A stretch of DNA of 64,000 bases, taken from the NCBI RefSeq assembly GCF_900142965.1, contig NZ_FRCQ01000002.1, forward strand, positions 248,001 through 312,000, given 5' to 3'. This document shows, one piece after another, positions 43,558 to 50,656 of the stretch. This stretch comes from Rhizobacter sp. OV335. Its GTDB lineage: Bacteria > Pseudomonadota > Gammaproteobacteria > Burkholderiales > Burkholderiaceae_C. Below the pieces are notes generated by a model, which saw nothing but the letters and a program-made list of their open reading frames with translations, was not told where the DNA came from and ran no database searches. The position numbers and the translations under genes are program-made. How positions within the stretch are numbered: position 1 is the first letter of the stretch; each line of letters starts with the position of its first letter.

Positions 43558-44268
43558 TCAGGCCGCGTTCGCGTTCCGATGCGCCTCGGCCGCCGCCTCG
43601 TTGTGGCGGAACAGGTCGGCCAGCGTCTTGCCCGGCTCATCGCGGAACGCGGTGTCGGTGACGATCATCTCGGCGATGCGGTCGACGCGGAAGCTGCGGA
43701 AACTCTCGCGGGTCTCGCACCACGCGGCCAGCGTCCACACCGCGCCCCAGTAGAAGCAACCGAGCGGGCGCACGGTGCGCTCAGTGCTGACCTCTTTCAG
43801 GTCGACGTACTGCAGCTGCACGCGGCGGCGCGATTCGGCGGCCAGCCGCAGCAGCTCCAGGTGCGAGCGCGCGCGCGGGTCGAACTCGAAGGTGGGGGCA
43901 TACAGCGCGAGGCTCTCGGCCGCCGCGCGCGCCGCGCTGGGCAGCACCGACAGGATCTTCGACAGGGCCGCATCGGCACGCGCCGCCAGCGCCGCATCGA
44001 TGCGCGGCTGCGCGATCCGCACGGCCGCCACCAGCGCCTGCGCCTCTTCGCCGGTGAACATCAGCGGCGGCAGGTCGAAGCCGGCGCGCATGCGGTAGCC
44101 GACACCGGCCTCGCCCTCGATCGGCACGCCCTGCAACTGCAGGTCGGCGACATCGCGGTACACCGTGCGCGCCGACACCTCGAGCCGCTCGGCGATGAAC
44201 TCGGCCGTGGTCAGGCGCCGCCCGCGCACGAGCTGCACCAGCTGGAACAGGCGGTCGGCGCGGCGCAT
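43558..44268 (-). CDS. YafY-type HTH/WYL-domain transcription regulator
   Basis: 236 residues. DeoR-like winged helix at the start (LTTAEFIAERLEVSARTVYR, DVADLQLQGVPIEGEAGVGY), then a WYL domain (VRPLGCFYWGAVWTLAAWCE) and a C-terminal FRSFRVDRIAEMIV segment. It is read after the VOC gene (63 bp apart) in the same direction, an arrangement common for this type. A perfect palindrome at 44781-44804 upstream of the VOC gene is the likely operator. Confidence 0.92.
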   Translation of the reverse strand: MRRADRLFQLVQLVRGRRLTTAEFIAERLEVSARTVYRDVADLQLQGVPIEGEAGVGYRMRAGFDLPPLMFTGEEAQALVAAVRIAQPRIDAALAARADAALSKILSVLPSAARAAAESLALYAPTFEFDPRARSHLELLRLAAESRRRVQLQYVDLKEVSTERTVRPLGCFYWGAVWTLAAWCETRESFRSFRVDRIAEMIVTDTAFRDEPGKTLADLFRHNEAAAEAHRNANAA

Positions 44269-44331
44269 CAGTGGGGGTGGGCTCTCGTGGAGCCGGGGGT
44301 GGCGTTCATCGACGTCTCCTGGGCGCGAATG

Positions 44332-44715
44332 CTACGCCAGCGCGTGCAGGCCGATGCGGTTGCCTTCGCTGTCGGCGATGTGGGCGAAGCAGCCCATGTC
44401 GCCCGGCAGCGTGACCTTGGGCGTGGTGATCGCGCCACCGGCCGCCTGCACGCGGTCGAGCACCGCATCGAGCGAGGGCTGCGCGTTCAGGTAGACGATG
44501 GTGCCGCCCTGCGACGGCGGCGCGACGCGGTCGCCGGCGATCAGGCAGCCGCCGACGCCGGGATTGTCGTAGCCGAACACCGCCAGCGTCACGTCGCCCA
44601 TCGGCTCGCGGCGCAGCGTGGTCGCGAACAGCTTCTCGTAGAAGGCCTGCGCACGGTCGAGGTCGGTGACCGGGATCTCGAACCAGTTGAGGGCGCTGCG
44701 GATGGGATCGGTCAT
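44332..44715 (-). CDS. VOC (glyoxalase/bleomycin-resistance) family protein
   Basis: 127 residues from the ATG at 44715. One VOC module pair: WFEIPVTDLDRAQAFYEKLF, GTIVYLNAQPSLDAVLDRVQ, GDMGCFAHIADSEGNRIGLH with the terminal metal-type Glu. YafY-regulated VOC proteins of this kind are usually called lactoylglutathione-lyase-like; true activity unknown. First gene of a two-gene operon with the WYL regulator. Confidence 0.9.
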   Translation of the reverse strand: MTDPIRSALNWFEIPVTDLDRAQAFYEKLFATTLRREPMGDVTLAVFGYDNPGVGGCLIAGDRVAPPSQGGTIVYLNAQPSLDAVLDRVQAAGGAITTPKVTLPGDMGCFAHIADSEGNRIGLHALA

Positions 44716-44780
44716 GGCGGTCTCCGGGGTGGTGTCGATGGGTGGGTGGGATCGAACAGAGCCGCGATGCTGCGCGGCGA

Positions 44781-44804
44781 CTGCTGACAACGTCTTGTCA
44801 GCAG
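44781..44804. promoter_or_regulatory. Perfect palindrome between VOC/WYL operon and mntH
   Basis: CTGCTGACAA (44781-44790), spacer CGTC, TTGTCAGCAG (44795-44804): a perfect 10-bp inverted repeat with TGACA/TGTCA half-sites. It lies 66 bp from the VOC start and 17 bp from the Nramp gene start. The symmetry and position suit an operator for the WYL regulator encoded in the leftward operon; a terminator is unlikely as no T run follows in either direction. Confidence 0.7.
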
Positions 44805-44821
44805 CCGGCAGAATCCGGCCC

Positions 44822-46138
44822 ATGTTTTCATTGCCGCGCACCGCCACCGCCCCGTTCTGCCCGTCCGAAGTCCGCGGCAGCATCGCCATCCCCGCCGGGG
44901 CCCCGCCGTGGCGCAAGCTGCTGCGGGTGGCCGGGCCGGGCCTGCTGGTGTCGGTCGGCTACATGGACCCCGGCAACTGGGCGACCGACATCGAGGCCGG
45001 TTCGCGCTACGGCTACGCGCTGCTGTGCGTGGTGCTGCTGTCCAGCCTCGCGGCGATGCTGCTGCAGACGCTCTCGCTGCGCCTCGGCCTGGTCGCCCGC
45101 AAGGACCTCGCGCGCGCCTGCCGCGACCACTACCCGAAGGCGACCAGCCGCGTGCTGTGGATCCTGGCCGAACTCGCGATCATCGCGTGCGACGTCGCCG
45201 AGGTGCTGGGCAGCGCGCTCGCGCTGCACCTGCTGTTCGGCGTCTCGCTGGTGACCGGCATCGTGATCACCGCATTCGACACGCTGGTGGTGCTCGGGCT
45301 GAAGGGCCAGGGCTTCCGCCAGATCGAGGCGATCGTGCTCGGGCTGATCGTGACGATCGGCGTCTGCTACGCGGTCGAACTCGCGATGGTCGGGCCCGAC
45401 TGGCGTGCCGTCGCGCAGGGCTTCGTGCCGCGCCTGTCGGCGATCGAGAACCCGCAGGCGCTGTACCTCGCGATCGGCATCCTCGGCGCCACCGTGATGC
45501 CGCACAACCTGTACCTGCATTCATCGATCGTGCAGACGCGCCACGTCGAGGGCGACGATGCGAGCAAGCGCGAGGCGATCGGGCTGTCGACGCTCGACAC
45601 CATCGTGTCGCTGTCGCTCGCGCTGCTGGTGAACGCGGCCATCCTGACGCTCGCGGCCTCGGCCTTCCACGGCAGCGGGCACACCGAGGTTACCGAGATC
45701 CAGGACGCTTATCACCTGCTGGATCCGCTGGTCGGCGGCGTGTTCGCGTCGGTGCTGTTCGGCGTCGCGCTGCTCGCGGCCGGGCAGAGCTCCACCTTCA
45801 CCGGCACCATCGCCGGGCAGGTGCTGATGGAAGGCTTCCTCGACCTGAAGATCCCGTGCTGGCAGCGCCGCCTGATCACGCGCGGCCTCGCGCTGCTGCC
45901 GGCGCTGGGCGGCGTGCTGTGGCTGGGCGACGCCGGCGTGGGCAAGCTGCTGGTGGCCAGCCAGGTGGTGCTGAGCTTCCAGCTGCCGTTCGCGATCTGG
46001 CCGCTGATCCGCTTCACCAGCGACCGCGCGTTGATGGGATCGTTCGCGAACGGCCCGTGGCTGAAGGCCGGCGCGTGGACGCTGTTCGTGCTGATCAGCG
46101 TGGCCAACCTGTGGCTGGTGTCGGCGATCTGGCGCTGA
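44822..46138 (+). CDS. mntH: Nramp family divalent metal ion transporter (MntH type)
   Basis: 438 residues from the ATG at 44822. About eleven membrane helices. The metal-binding DPGN of helix 1 is in SVGYMDPGNWATDIEAGSRY, and the helix 6 MPHNLYLHS (A/M-P-H) motif is in GATVMPHNLYLHSSIVQTRH. It imports Mn(II) and possibly Fe(II) with protons across the inner membrane. The upstream palindrome overlaps the region where its promoter must be; I see no yybP-ykoY-type riboswitch. Confidence 0.95.
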   Translation: MFSLPRTATAPFCPSEVRGSIAIPAGAPPWRKLLRVAGPGLLVSVGYMDPGNWATDIEAGSRYGYALLCVVLLSSLAAMLLQTLSLRLGLVARKDLARACRDHYPKATSRVLWILAELAIIACDVAEVLGSALALHLLFGVSLVTGIVITAFDTLVVLGLKGQGFRQIEAIVLGLIVTIGVCYAVELAMVGPDWRAVAQGFVPRLSAIENPQALYLAIGILGATVMPHNLYLHSSIVQTRHVEGDDASKREAIGLSTLDTIVSLSLALLVNAAILTLAASAFHGSGHTEVTEIQDAYHLLDPLVGGVFASVLFGVALLAAGQSSTFTGTIAGQVLMEGFLDLKIPCWQRRLITRGLALLPALGGVLWLGDAGVGKLLVASQVVLSFQLPFAIWPLIRFTSDRALMGSFANGPWLKAGAWTLFVLISVANLWLVSAIWR

Positions 46139-46162
46139 GCCGATCATCCCCATAAAAAAGGA

Positions 46163-46191
46163 TTGCAGCGCGGGGGATGCTTCGCTATTCT
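46163..46191 (+). promoter_or_regulatory. Predicted sigma-70 promoter of the methyltransferase group
   Basis: TTGCAG at 46163-46168 and TATTCT at 46186-46191, spacing 17 bp, in a locally AT-richer stretch just after mntH. It points to the methyltransferase / mini-peptide / helical-repeat genes at 46.5-48.7 kb. Confidence 0.5.
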
Positions 46192-46328
46192 TCGCCGGCC
46201 AGTGCACACCAAGACGGGCACCACCCCGTGCACGCCGACATCGACTCCCCGTCGATGGTCAGTTCCCCCGCCTGAGCCACACGCTCGCTGAAGTCCGGTT
46301 GCGGCCCACCTGCCGCGCGCCGTTGCAT
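46185..46328 (-). CDS. Candidate 47-residue Cys/Trp peptide (uncertain)
   Basis: An ATG-to-TAG frame on the opposite strand. The C-terminal 18 residues are MSACTGWCPSWCALAGEE, with three Cys at i, i+4, i+8, two of them preceded by Trp; the N-terminal 29 residues are polar and leader-like (PDFSERVAQAGELTIDGES). The shape is that of a ribosomal-peptide precursor, but no clear ribosome site precedes the ATG and the frame is antisense to the promoter region of the neighbouring genes. It may be chance. Confidence 0.25.
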   Translation of the reverse strand: MQRRAAGGPQPDFSERVAQAGELTIDGESMSACTGWCPSWCALAGEE

Positions 46329-46399
46329 GGCCGTACCCGATCGACCGCTTCCAGCGGACGCGCGGATTCCCTTTGCAGTCAGCCGTTCGAGGATGAGCG

Positions 46400-46483
46400 A
46401 TGAACATTGTCGGCGTGAGCACCTTGCCAGCGTGTGGCGACGCAGTGCAGCGCCTGCTGGGCCGTCGCATCCCGGTGCGCTGA
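46400..46483 (+). CDS. Candidate 27-residue ORF before the methyltransferase gene
   Basis: ATG at 46400 preceded by GAGG with 8-bp spacing; stop 14 bp before the methyltransferase ATG. Sequence style: hydrophobic start, one Cys (STLPACGDAVQRLLGRR), basic end. It could be a leader ORF, a precursor peptide, or a chance frame within a longer methyltransferase N-terminus (that frame is also open from 46327). Confidence 0.3.
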   Translation: MNIVGVSTLPACGDAVQRLLGRRIPVR

Positions 46484-46497
46484 ACGGACGCCGCACG

Positions 46498-47742
46498 ATG
46501 CTCGACGAACTCAGGCAGATCATCGCGGCGCGCAGCCTCGCGCCGGTGCCGCTCGAAGCGCTGCGCGAACGCTTCGCCGACGGATGGCAGCCGCGGCGGC
46601 CGGCCGATGCGGTCGACTTCGCCGAGCACTTCTGCCGGTGGGTGCACGACAGCCTGCGCCACGACGACCTGCCGCGCACCGGACAGGCGGCCGAGCCTGC
46701 CGAGGTGGCGAACCAGGGCGCGAATGCGCTGATCGAGTTCATCGCACAACTGCCGACCGCGCTGCGCGACGAGATCGATGCGCTGGCGCAGTTCCGCACC
46801 GAGGTGCTGCGCCCCTGGGACGAACCCGTCACCGACGCCTACGTCGGCCTGTGCAACGTGGTCCACGACGTCTGGGCCCACCTGCTCGGCCCGGAGCAAC
46901 TGGCCGATGCCGGCATCGCGCGGGCGCTGCTGCGGCTGGCGCCGCGCCACGCGCTCGACTACGGTGCCGGCGCCGGCCACGTCACGCTGCTGCTGGCGCT
47001 GAACGGCATCGCGACCGACGTGGTCGAGATCGATCCGGTGAAGCGGCTGTTCCTGCAGCGGCGCGCCGCGCGTGCCGGCGTGGCGCGCCTGGTCGGGCCC
47101 GGCATGTCGCGGCCGTCGTACGACATGGTGCTGGCGCTGAACGTGCTGGATCACCTGCAGGCGCCGCCCGAGTGCCTGCAGCAACTGGCCGAGCTGCTGC
47201 CGCCGGGCGGCTCGCTGGCGATCGCCGCCGAGTTTCCGCAGGACGGCTGGCACCAGGGCGACCCGGCCGCCGCCGAAACCTGCGCACAGCTGCTGAGCGA
47301 CCGCTTCGAGCCGCGCCGCGATCACTACGGCGACGGCGACCTGCCGGTCGACTGGTTCGACATCTTCGTCAAGCGCGATGAGTTGCACCCCGGCATGGCC
47401 GGCGCGCTGCGTTGCCCGCGGCTGCACCCGCGCGCCCGCTGGCAGGCGCCCCCCAACGAGGCCGACCCGGCCACGCCGGGCGTGCTGAACGCCACCGCGT
47501 TCTACACGCTGCCCTGCGCGCTCGACGGCGACACCGCCCGGCTGTGCGACGCCTTCGACGGCCGCCGCCCGCTCGCCGAGCTGGCCGACACGCTGGAGCT
47601 CGAGCTCGATACGCTGGAGGCCTTCTGCAGCTTCCTGCACTCACGGCGGCTGCTGACGTGGCACGGCCACCCGGCGGCCGACCGGCCCCACCACCGCCAG
47701 CACGATCACAAGGAGACGCCACCATGTGGAGCACTCACCTGA
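46498..47742 (+). CDS. SAM-dependent methyltransferase with C-terminal PqqD-like domain
   Basis: 414 residues from the ATG at 46498; ATGs at 46327 and 46393 would add 57 or 35 residues of less protein-like sequence. Residues 1-135 are a helical region I do not recognise. Residues about 140-260 are a class I methyltransferase: ALDYGAGAGHVTLLLALNGI (motif I), DVVEIDPVKR (acidic ribose loop), YDMVLALNVLDHLQAPPECL and LLPPGGSLAIAAEF. Residues about 340-400 (DTARLCDAFDGRRPLAELAD, then TLEAFCSFLHSRRLLTW) match the winged-helix pattern of PqqD, the precursor-recognition domain of ribosomal-peptide maturases. This suggests action on a small peptide. Its 3' end overlaps the 19-residue ORF at 47724. 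Confidence 0.75.
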   Translation: MLDELRQIIAARSLAPVPLEALRERFADGWQPRRPADAVDFAEHFCRWVHDSLRHDDLPRTGQAAEPAEVANQGANALIEFIAQLPTALRDEIDALAQFRTEVLRPWDEPVTDAYVGLCNVVHDVWAHLLGPEQLADAGIARALLRLAPRHALDYGAGAGHVTLLLALNGIATDVVEIDPVKRLFLQRRAARAGVARLVGPGMSRPSYDMVLALNVLDHLQAPPECLQQLAELLPPGGSLAIAAEFPQDGWHQGDPAAAETCAQLLSDRFEPRRDHYGDGDLPVDWFDIFVKRDELHPGMAGALRCPRLHPRARWQAPPNEADPATPGVLNATAFYTLPCALDGDTARLCDAFDGRRPLAELADTLELELDTLEAFCSFLHSRRLLTWHGHPAADRPHHRQHDHKETPPCGALT

Positions 47743-47783
47743 AGAACGCGGTCACCCCCCTTCGACCCACCCTGGAGAGTTGA
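47724..47783 (+). CDS. Candidate 19-residue peptide gene with strong ribosome site
   Basis: ATG at 47724 preceded by AAGGAGA with 7-bp spacing, the best ribosome site in this group. The product is MWSTHLKNAVTPLRPTLES. It overlaps the end of the PqqD-methyltransferase gene by 19 bp in another frame, and its stop is 1 bp before the next ATG (47785), so the next gene could be coupled to it. Length and neighbourhood recall precursor peptides such as PqqA (23-24 residues), but the sequence is not PqqA-like: it lacks the Glu-x-x-x-Tyr. It could also be only a coupling mini-ORF. Confidence 0.45.
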   Translation: MWSTHLKNAVTPLRPTLES

Positions 47784-47784
47784 G

Positions 47785-48708
47785 ATGGCCTTGGCAGAAG
47801 TATCGGCCTTGATGCAGGACCACGACGCCGACCTGGTCGGCGCGGCCGCACGGCTGCGCGCGATCGCACCGTCGGCACTCGAAGCCGACGACCTCGCGTC
47901 GTACAGCTGGCTGGTGAACCACGTGATCGGCGAGAAGGGCCACGACTGGCCTGGTGCGCGGGCCTTGCTGGAGGCCCTGCCGGCGCTGGCCGGCCAGCCG
48001 CCGGTGGTGCTGCGCAACCGCGCGGTCGCCTTTGCGATGGGCGGCGCCGCGCTGCAGGCCTGGCAGGCCGAGGGCGAGCTGGCCCAGGCGCTCGCCTGCG
48101 GCCCGACGCTTGCGGCCACCGCGGTGCGCCTGGGGGCCTTGCAGCACCTGGCCGGCAGCGCCGATCCGCGGCTGGTGGCGACGAGCCTCGCGCCCTGCGT
48201 GCAGGCGATCGAAGCCGCACCGGCCGGCGGCCCGGTGCTGGTGATGGCGGCGCGCGCGATCAACAACGCGATCTCCGGCTGGCTGGAGCACCCGCAGCCG
48301 GCCACCGCCGACCCGGCGGTGGCAGCGGCGATGACCCGGGCCGCGCGCTGCTGCAAGACGATCTGGCAGCACGCCGGCACCTGGATACAGGTGGAGCGGG
48401 CCGACTACCTGATCGCGCTGGTGGCCAACGCGCTCGGCGACTGGGAGGCCGCGGCGCGGGCCGCCCGCGACGGCATCCGGATGATCGAAGCGAACGGCAG
48501 CGAAGACGTCGACCGCGCCTTCCTGCTGCTCGAACTGGCGCGCGCCCGGCACGGGATGGGCGAAGGCGAGGCGGCGCGCACCACGCGCGATGCCTCGTTC
48601 TCGCTGGCCGAGCGCTTCGACGAGCCCGGGCTGCGCGAATGGTTCGACCGCAAGGCGGGCGCGTTGGCTGCGTTGACTTCGGCGCCGGCGTCGGCGAGCA
48701 CCGCCTAG
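47785..48708 (+). CDS. Helical-repeat (TPR-like) protein, family not recognised
   Basis: 307 residues, Ala/Leu-rich, all helical, soluble. Repeated helix pairs of about 34 residues resemble tetratricopeptide repeats, for example WLVNHVIGEKGHDWPGARAL, ALAVLANALGDWEAAARAAR-type near 220-245 and AFLLLELARARHGMGEGEAA. A Cys-rich spot (RAARCCKTIWQHAGTW) lies near residue 190. No catalytic motif. It follows the 19-residue ORF by 1 bp and ends before a 200-bp stretch without a clear gene. A scaffold role for the upstream methyltransferase group is inference. Confidence 0.7.
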   Translation: MALAEVSALMQDHDADLVGAAARLRAIAPSALEADDLASYSWLVNHVIGEKGHDWPGARALLEALPALAGQPPVVLRNRAVAFAMGGAALQAWQAEGELAQALACGPTLAATAVRLGALQHLAGSADPRLVATSLAPCVQAIEAAPAGGPVLVMAARAINNAISGWLEHPQPATADPAVAAAMTRAARCCKTIWQHAGTWIQVERADYLIALVANALGDWEAAARAARDGIRMIEANGSEDVDRAFLLLELARARHGMGEGEAARTTRDASFSLAERFDEPGLREWFDRKAGALAALTSAPASASTA

Positions 48709-48908
48709 GCCCCCAAGGGCGCTCTTCTGTTGTCAAACTTGCGGGCGACACTCGCGAGCCACCCGCGCGACCACCAGCTGTGGTGTGCGCTCGGCATGCG
48801 GTCGACGGCCATGCCGGGGACGCGCCTGGACACGCATTTCCTGGCGACGAGCTGGCTGCGGTTGATCGCGCAACAGCGCGCTGACCTGACAGGCCACGGG
48901 TTCCGCGT

Positions 48909-49304
48909 TCAATTCACCGGCTCGCTACCGGAGGGGCTGCGCTCACGCTTCCTTCGGACATGCCGGACCAGCCACTCGACGCCAACGCCCAGCGCGAACA
49001 GCGCCGGCAACGTGACACCGCCCACCCCCAGGTAGGCATCGCGCCAGCTGGTGCAATCCATCACCCAGCTGAGCCCGACATGATCGAGCAGCCACGTCTG
49101 CGGCGCCAGCGGATACCACAGCCAGGTGCGATGCCACTCGGTCGTTGCCGCGCTCAGCCCACCGGCCATCCAGATGCAGATGACGCACAGGTACAGGTAG
49201 AGCACGCACAGCACGAAGCCGGTCCAGCTCATCCTCCATCGGGGCCAGCGCCTGCCGGCGGGTGCCGTCGGGGTTTTCAGTGCCTGGGCTTGGGCTTGCG
49301 TCAT
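48909..49304 (-). CDS. Small inner-membrane protein, family not recognised
   Basis: 131 residues from the ATG at 49304 (AAGGAG site 6-7 bp upstream). Two or three membrane helices: MSWTGFVLCVLYLYLCVICI near 27-46, WVMDCTSWRDAYLGVGGVTL region, and LPALFALGVGVEWLVRHVRR near 95-115; Arg-rich C-terminus. Trp-rich periplasmic loop (TEWHRTWLWYPLAPQTWLLD). No known motif seen; downstream function unknown. Confidence 0.7.
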   Translation of the reverse strand: MTQAQAQALKTPTAPAGRRWPRWRMSWTGFVLCVLYLYLCVICIWMAGGLSAATTEWHRTWLWYPLAPQTWLLDHVGLSWVMDCTSWRDAYLGVGGVTLPALFALGVGVEWLVRHVRRKRERSPSGSEPVN

Positions 49305-49610
49305 CGTCTGCTCCTTGAGCGGTGGAATCGGCGCTGAGCTTGGGGACACTTTGTGCAGGGAAATTGCAGATAGGTATGCCGCCGCGAGATGGCGCCATGC
49401 GTGATTCAGATGGCTGGTTCGGCCGGCGGCTTGCTCTACAAGAAGCGCGTGCTGGGATGCTGCACTCCGTCACCTCGCACACCTTCGTGTCGCTCGCGGA
49501 TGCCGCATCGTGTTCAGGTCACGACACCGGTTCTGCGGGTGGCTGATGGCGCTGTCAACACGCACGCAGTCAGGACGTAGAAATGCCCCACGCGAGTCGG
49601 GGCGCTCTCG
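49305..49610. other. 306-bp gap without a supported gene
   Basis: Short open frames here have no ribosome sites or coding bias. The only structure I can support is the hairpin at 49585-49603, which may end the leftward immunity operon. Confidence 0.5.
49585..49603 (-). terminator. Possible terminator of the toxin/immunity operon
   Basis: On the minus strand GCCCC, 9-bp loop, GGGGC followed by ATTTCT. The stem is short and the T tract interrupted, so this is weak, but it sits 8 bp after the stop of the last leftward gene. Confidence 0.35.
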
Positions 49611-50015
49611 TCATCGGGTGATCCTGTACCCTGGCTTGCTGTGATCCTCCAACGCCATTGAATCCGCGCGAATTCGGATTTCAACTTCTGTGCGTTCACC
49701 GATCGAATCAACAGCATCCACGTTCATGACGATCAAGTACTTCGCTTGCTCTCCTGCAAGCGGCTCTGCTCTGATGCCGTTGATGGAGTCGTTCGGAATC
49801 ACGCCGCTCGGTTCGAAGGCCACACTTTTCACACCCTCGAAAACGATGAAACCATCTGGCAGATCTTCGGCCGTGTAGTGATCCCATGCAGTTGATCGAA
49901 CGCGAGAGATGCACGTCACCTGAACTTTGACTTCAGAGTTCCAGCCATCGATCAACACCGACTTGCAGCCGCGATCGCCGACGTAGATGGTCTTCAAAAA
50001 ATCGACAACGTTCAT
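49611..50015 (-). CDS. Putative immunity protein (DUF6258-like), third in the toxin tail
   Basis: 134 residues. It begins [20 protein letters not shown], a pattern I associate with small DUF6258 proteins found beside polymorphic toxins, then a beta-rich body ([40 protein letters not shown]). No signal peptide, so cytoplasmic. Codon use and GC (about 50-55 %) are unlike the core genome. It is read 39 bp after the 50055-50438 gene. Immunity function is inferred from location and composition. Confidence 0.65.
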   Translation of the reverse strand: MNVVDFLKTIYVGDRGCKSVLIDGWNSEVKVQVTCISRVRSTAWDHYTAEDLPDGFIVFEGVKSVAFEPSGVIPNDSINGIRAEPLAGEQAKYLIVMNVDAVDSIGERTEVEIRIRADSMALEDHSKPGYRITR

Positions 50016-50054
50016 AGTGGTGATGCCGCGCGAAACAGGGCGGTGGCCTGGGCC

Positions 50055-50438
50055 TCACAATTGGTCTGACAGCTTCGCACAGACAAAGAGAGCAATTTGT
50101 CCGGATGATTTCACCTCGTCATGGTGCCCCAGGAACGTCAGCAACTCCGTCGAAAGAAAATCGTCGAGGTCCCAGACCTTCTTGGCCTCTTCGTCCAGCG
50201 GCAGGTTGTGAATCAAGTTGAGGATCAGGCCCGCGCTGCGAAGATCAGACACCTTGATCTGCTCTATCGCAACAGCAATGCACCGTTCGAAGATCCTTCT
50301 CGTAGCAGCATCTGCAATTGAAGGGATCTCCGGAAGGGCCGCTTCCAAAGTGGGCAAGACATACTCCGTCGTACGCCCGGACATCAGCAAGTTGCTGCAG
50401 GAGATCACAGCCTCAGATATTTTCTGTTTGGCAAACAT
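50055..50438 (-). CDS. Putative immunity protein, second in the toxin tail
   Basis: 127 residues from the ATG at 50438, chosen because GGAGG lies 6 bp upstream; the frame is open back to 50477. All-helical, cytoplasmic (ISEAVISCSNLLMSGRTTEY, ATRRIFERCIAVAIEQIKVS, WDLDDFLSTELLTFLGHHDE). No family recognised. Low GC like its neighbours. Lies 17 bp after the CPCC gene. Likely an immunity gene for this or a former toxin tip. Confidence 0.6.
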   Translation of the reverse strand: MFAKQKISEAVISCSNLLMSGRTTEYVLPTLEAALPEIPSIADAATRRIFERCIAVAIEQIKVSDLRSAGLILNLIHNLPLDEEAKKVWDLDDFLSTELLTFLGHHDEVKSSGQIALFVCAKLSDQL

Positions 50439-50455
50439 CAACAGCCTCCGGCTGA

Positions 50456-50656
50456 CTACTCCAATTTCGTCTTCCACTTCTCCCGCGCAGAGTTCAGGCT
50501 CTCGTGGTTGGCTCCTCCCGCGTAGTCCGGATCTGTAGATTGCACTGGATCATCTTCCCATCCACAAACTTCGCAGATCTCATAGCTTCCCAATGCTCCT
50601 AGCGTTCGAGAGCCGCAGCAGGGACAAGGATGCAATTCCTCAATAGATGTGCTCAT
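50456..50656 (-). CDS. CPCC family cysteine-rich protein, putative cognate immunity gene
   Basis: 66 residues from the ATG at 50656, which overlaps the toxin stop as ATGA. It carries LHPCPCCGSRTLG and ICEVCGWEDDPVQS, two Cys pairs typical of Cys_rich_CPCC (zinc-ribbon-like) proteins, ending NHESLNSAREKWK. Genes of this family often sit right behind Rhs or contact-dependent toxins. The direct translational coupling makes it the first candidate for the immunity partner of the upstream toxin domain. Confidence 0.8.
   Translation of the reverse strand: MSTSIEELHPCPCCGSRTLGALGSYEICEVCGWEDDPVQSTDPDYAGGANHESLNSAREKWKTKLE

Larger units (their letters stand above)
46139..46497. other. 359-bp gap with candidate mini-ORFs and a promoter
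   Basis: This gap between mntH and the methyltransferase gene contains a good sigma-70-like promoter (46163-46191) and three candidate short ORFs: plus-strand 46177-46275 (32 residues, Ser/His/Asp-rich, no good ribosome site), minus-strand 46185-46328 (47 residues, CTGWCPSWC motif) and plus-strand 46400-46483 (27 residues, good ribosome site). No terminator is evident after mntH. Confidence 0.5.

Noticed and set aside
48730-49035. TTG-started 101-codon frame after the helical-repeat gene
   Set aside because: Codon bias is fair up to 48908, so it may be a gene remnant, but it runs on antisense into the membrane-protein gene and has no recognisable domain or good ribosome site.
49322-49580. 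Short plus-strand frames in the 49.3-49.6 kb gap
   Set aside because: No ribosome site, motif or codon bias.
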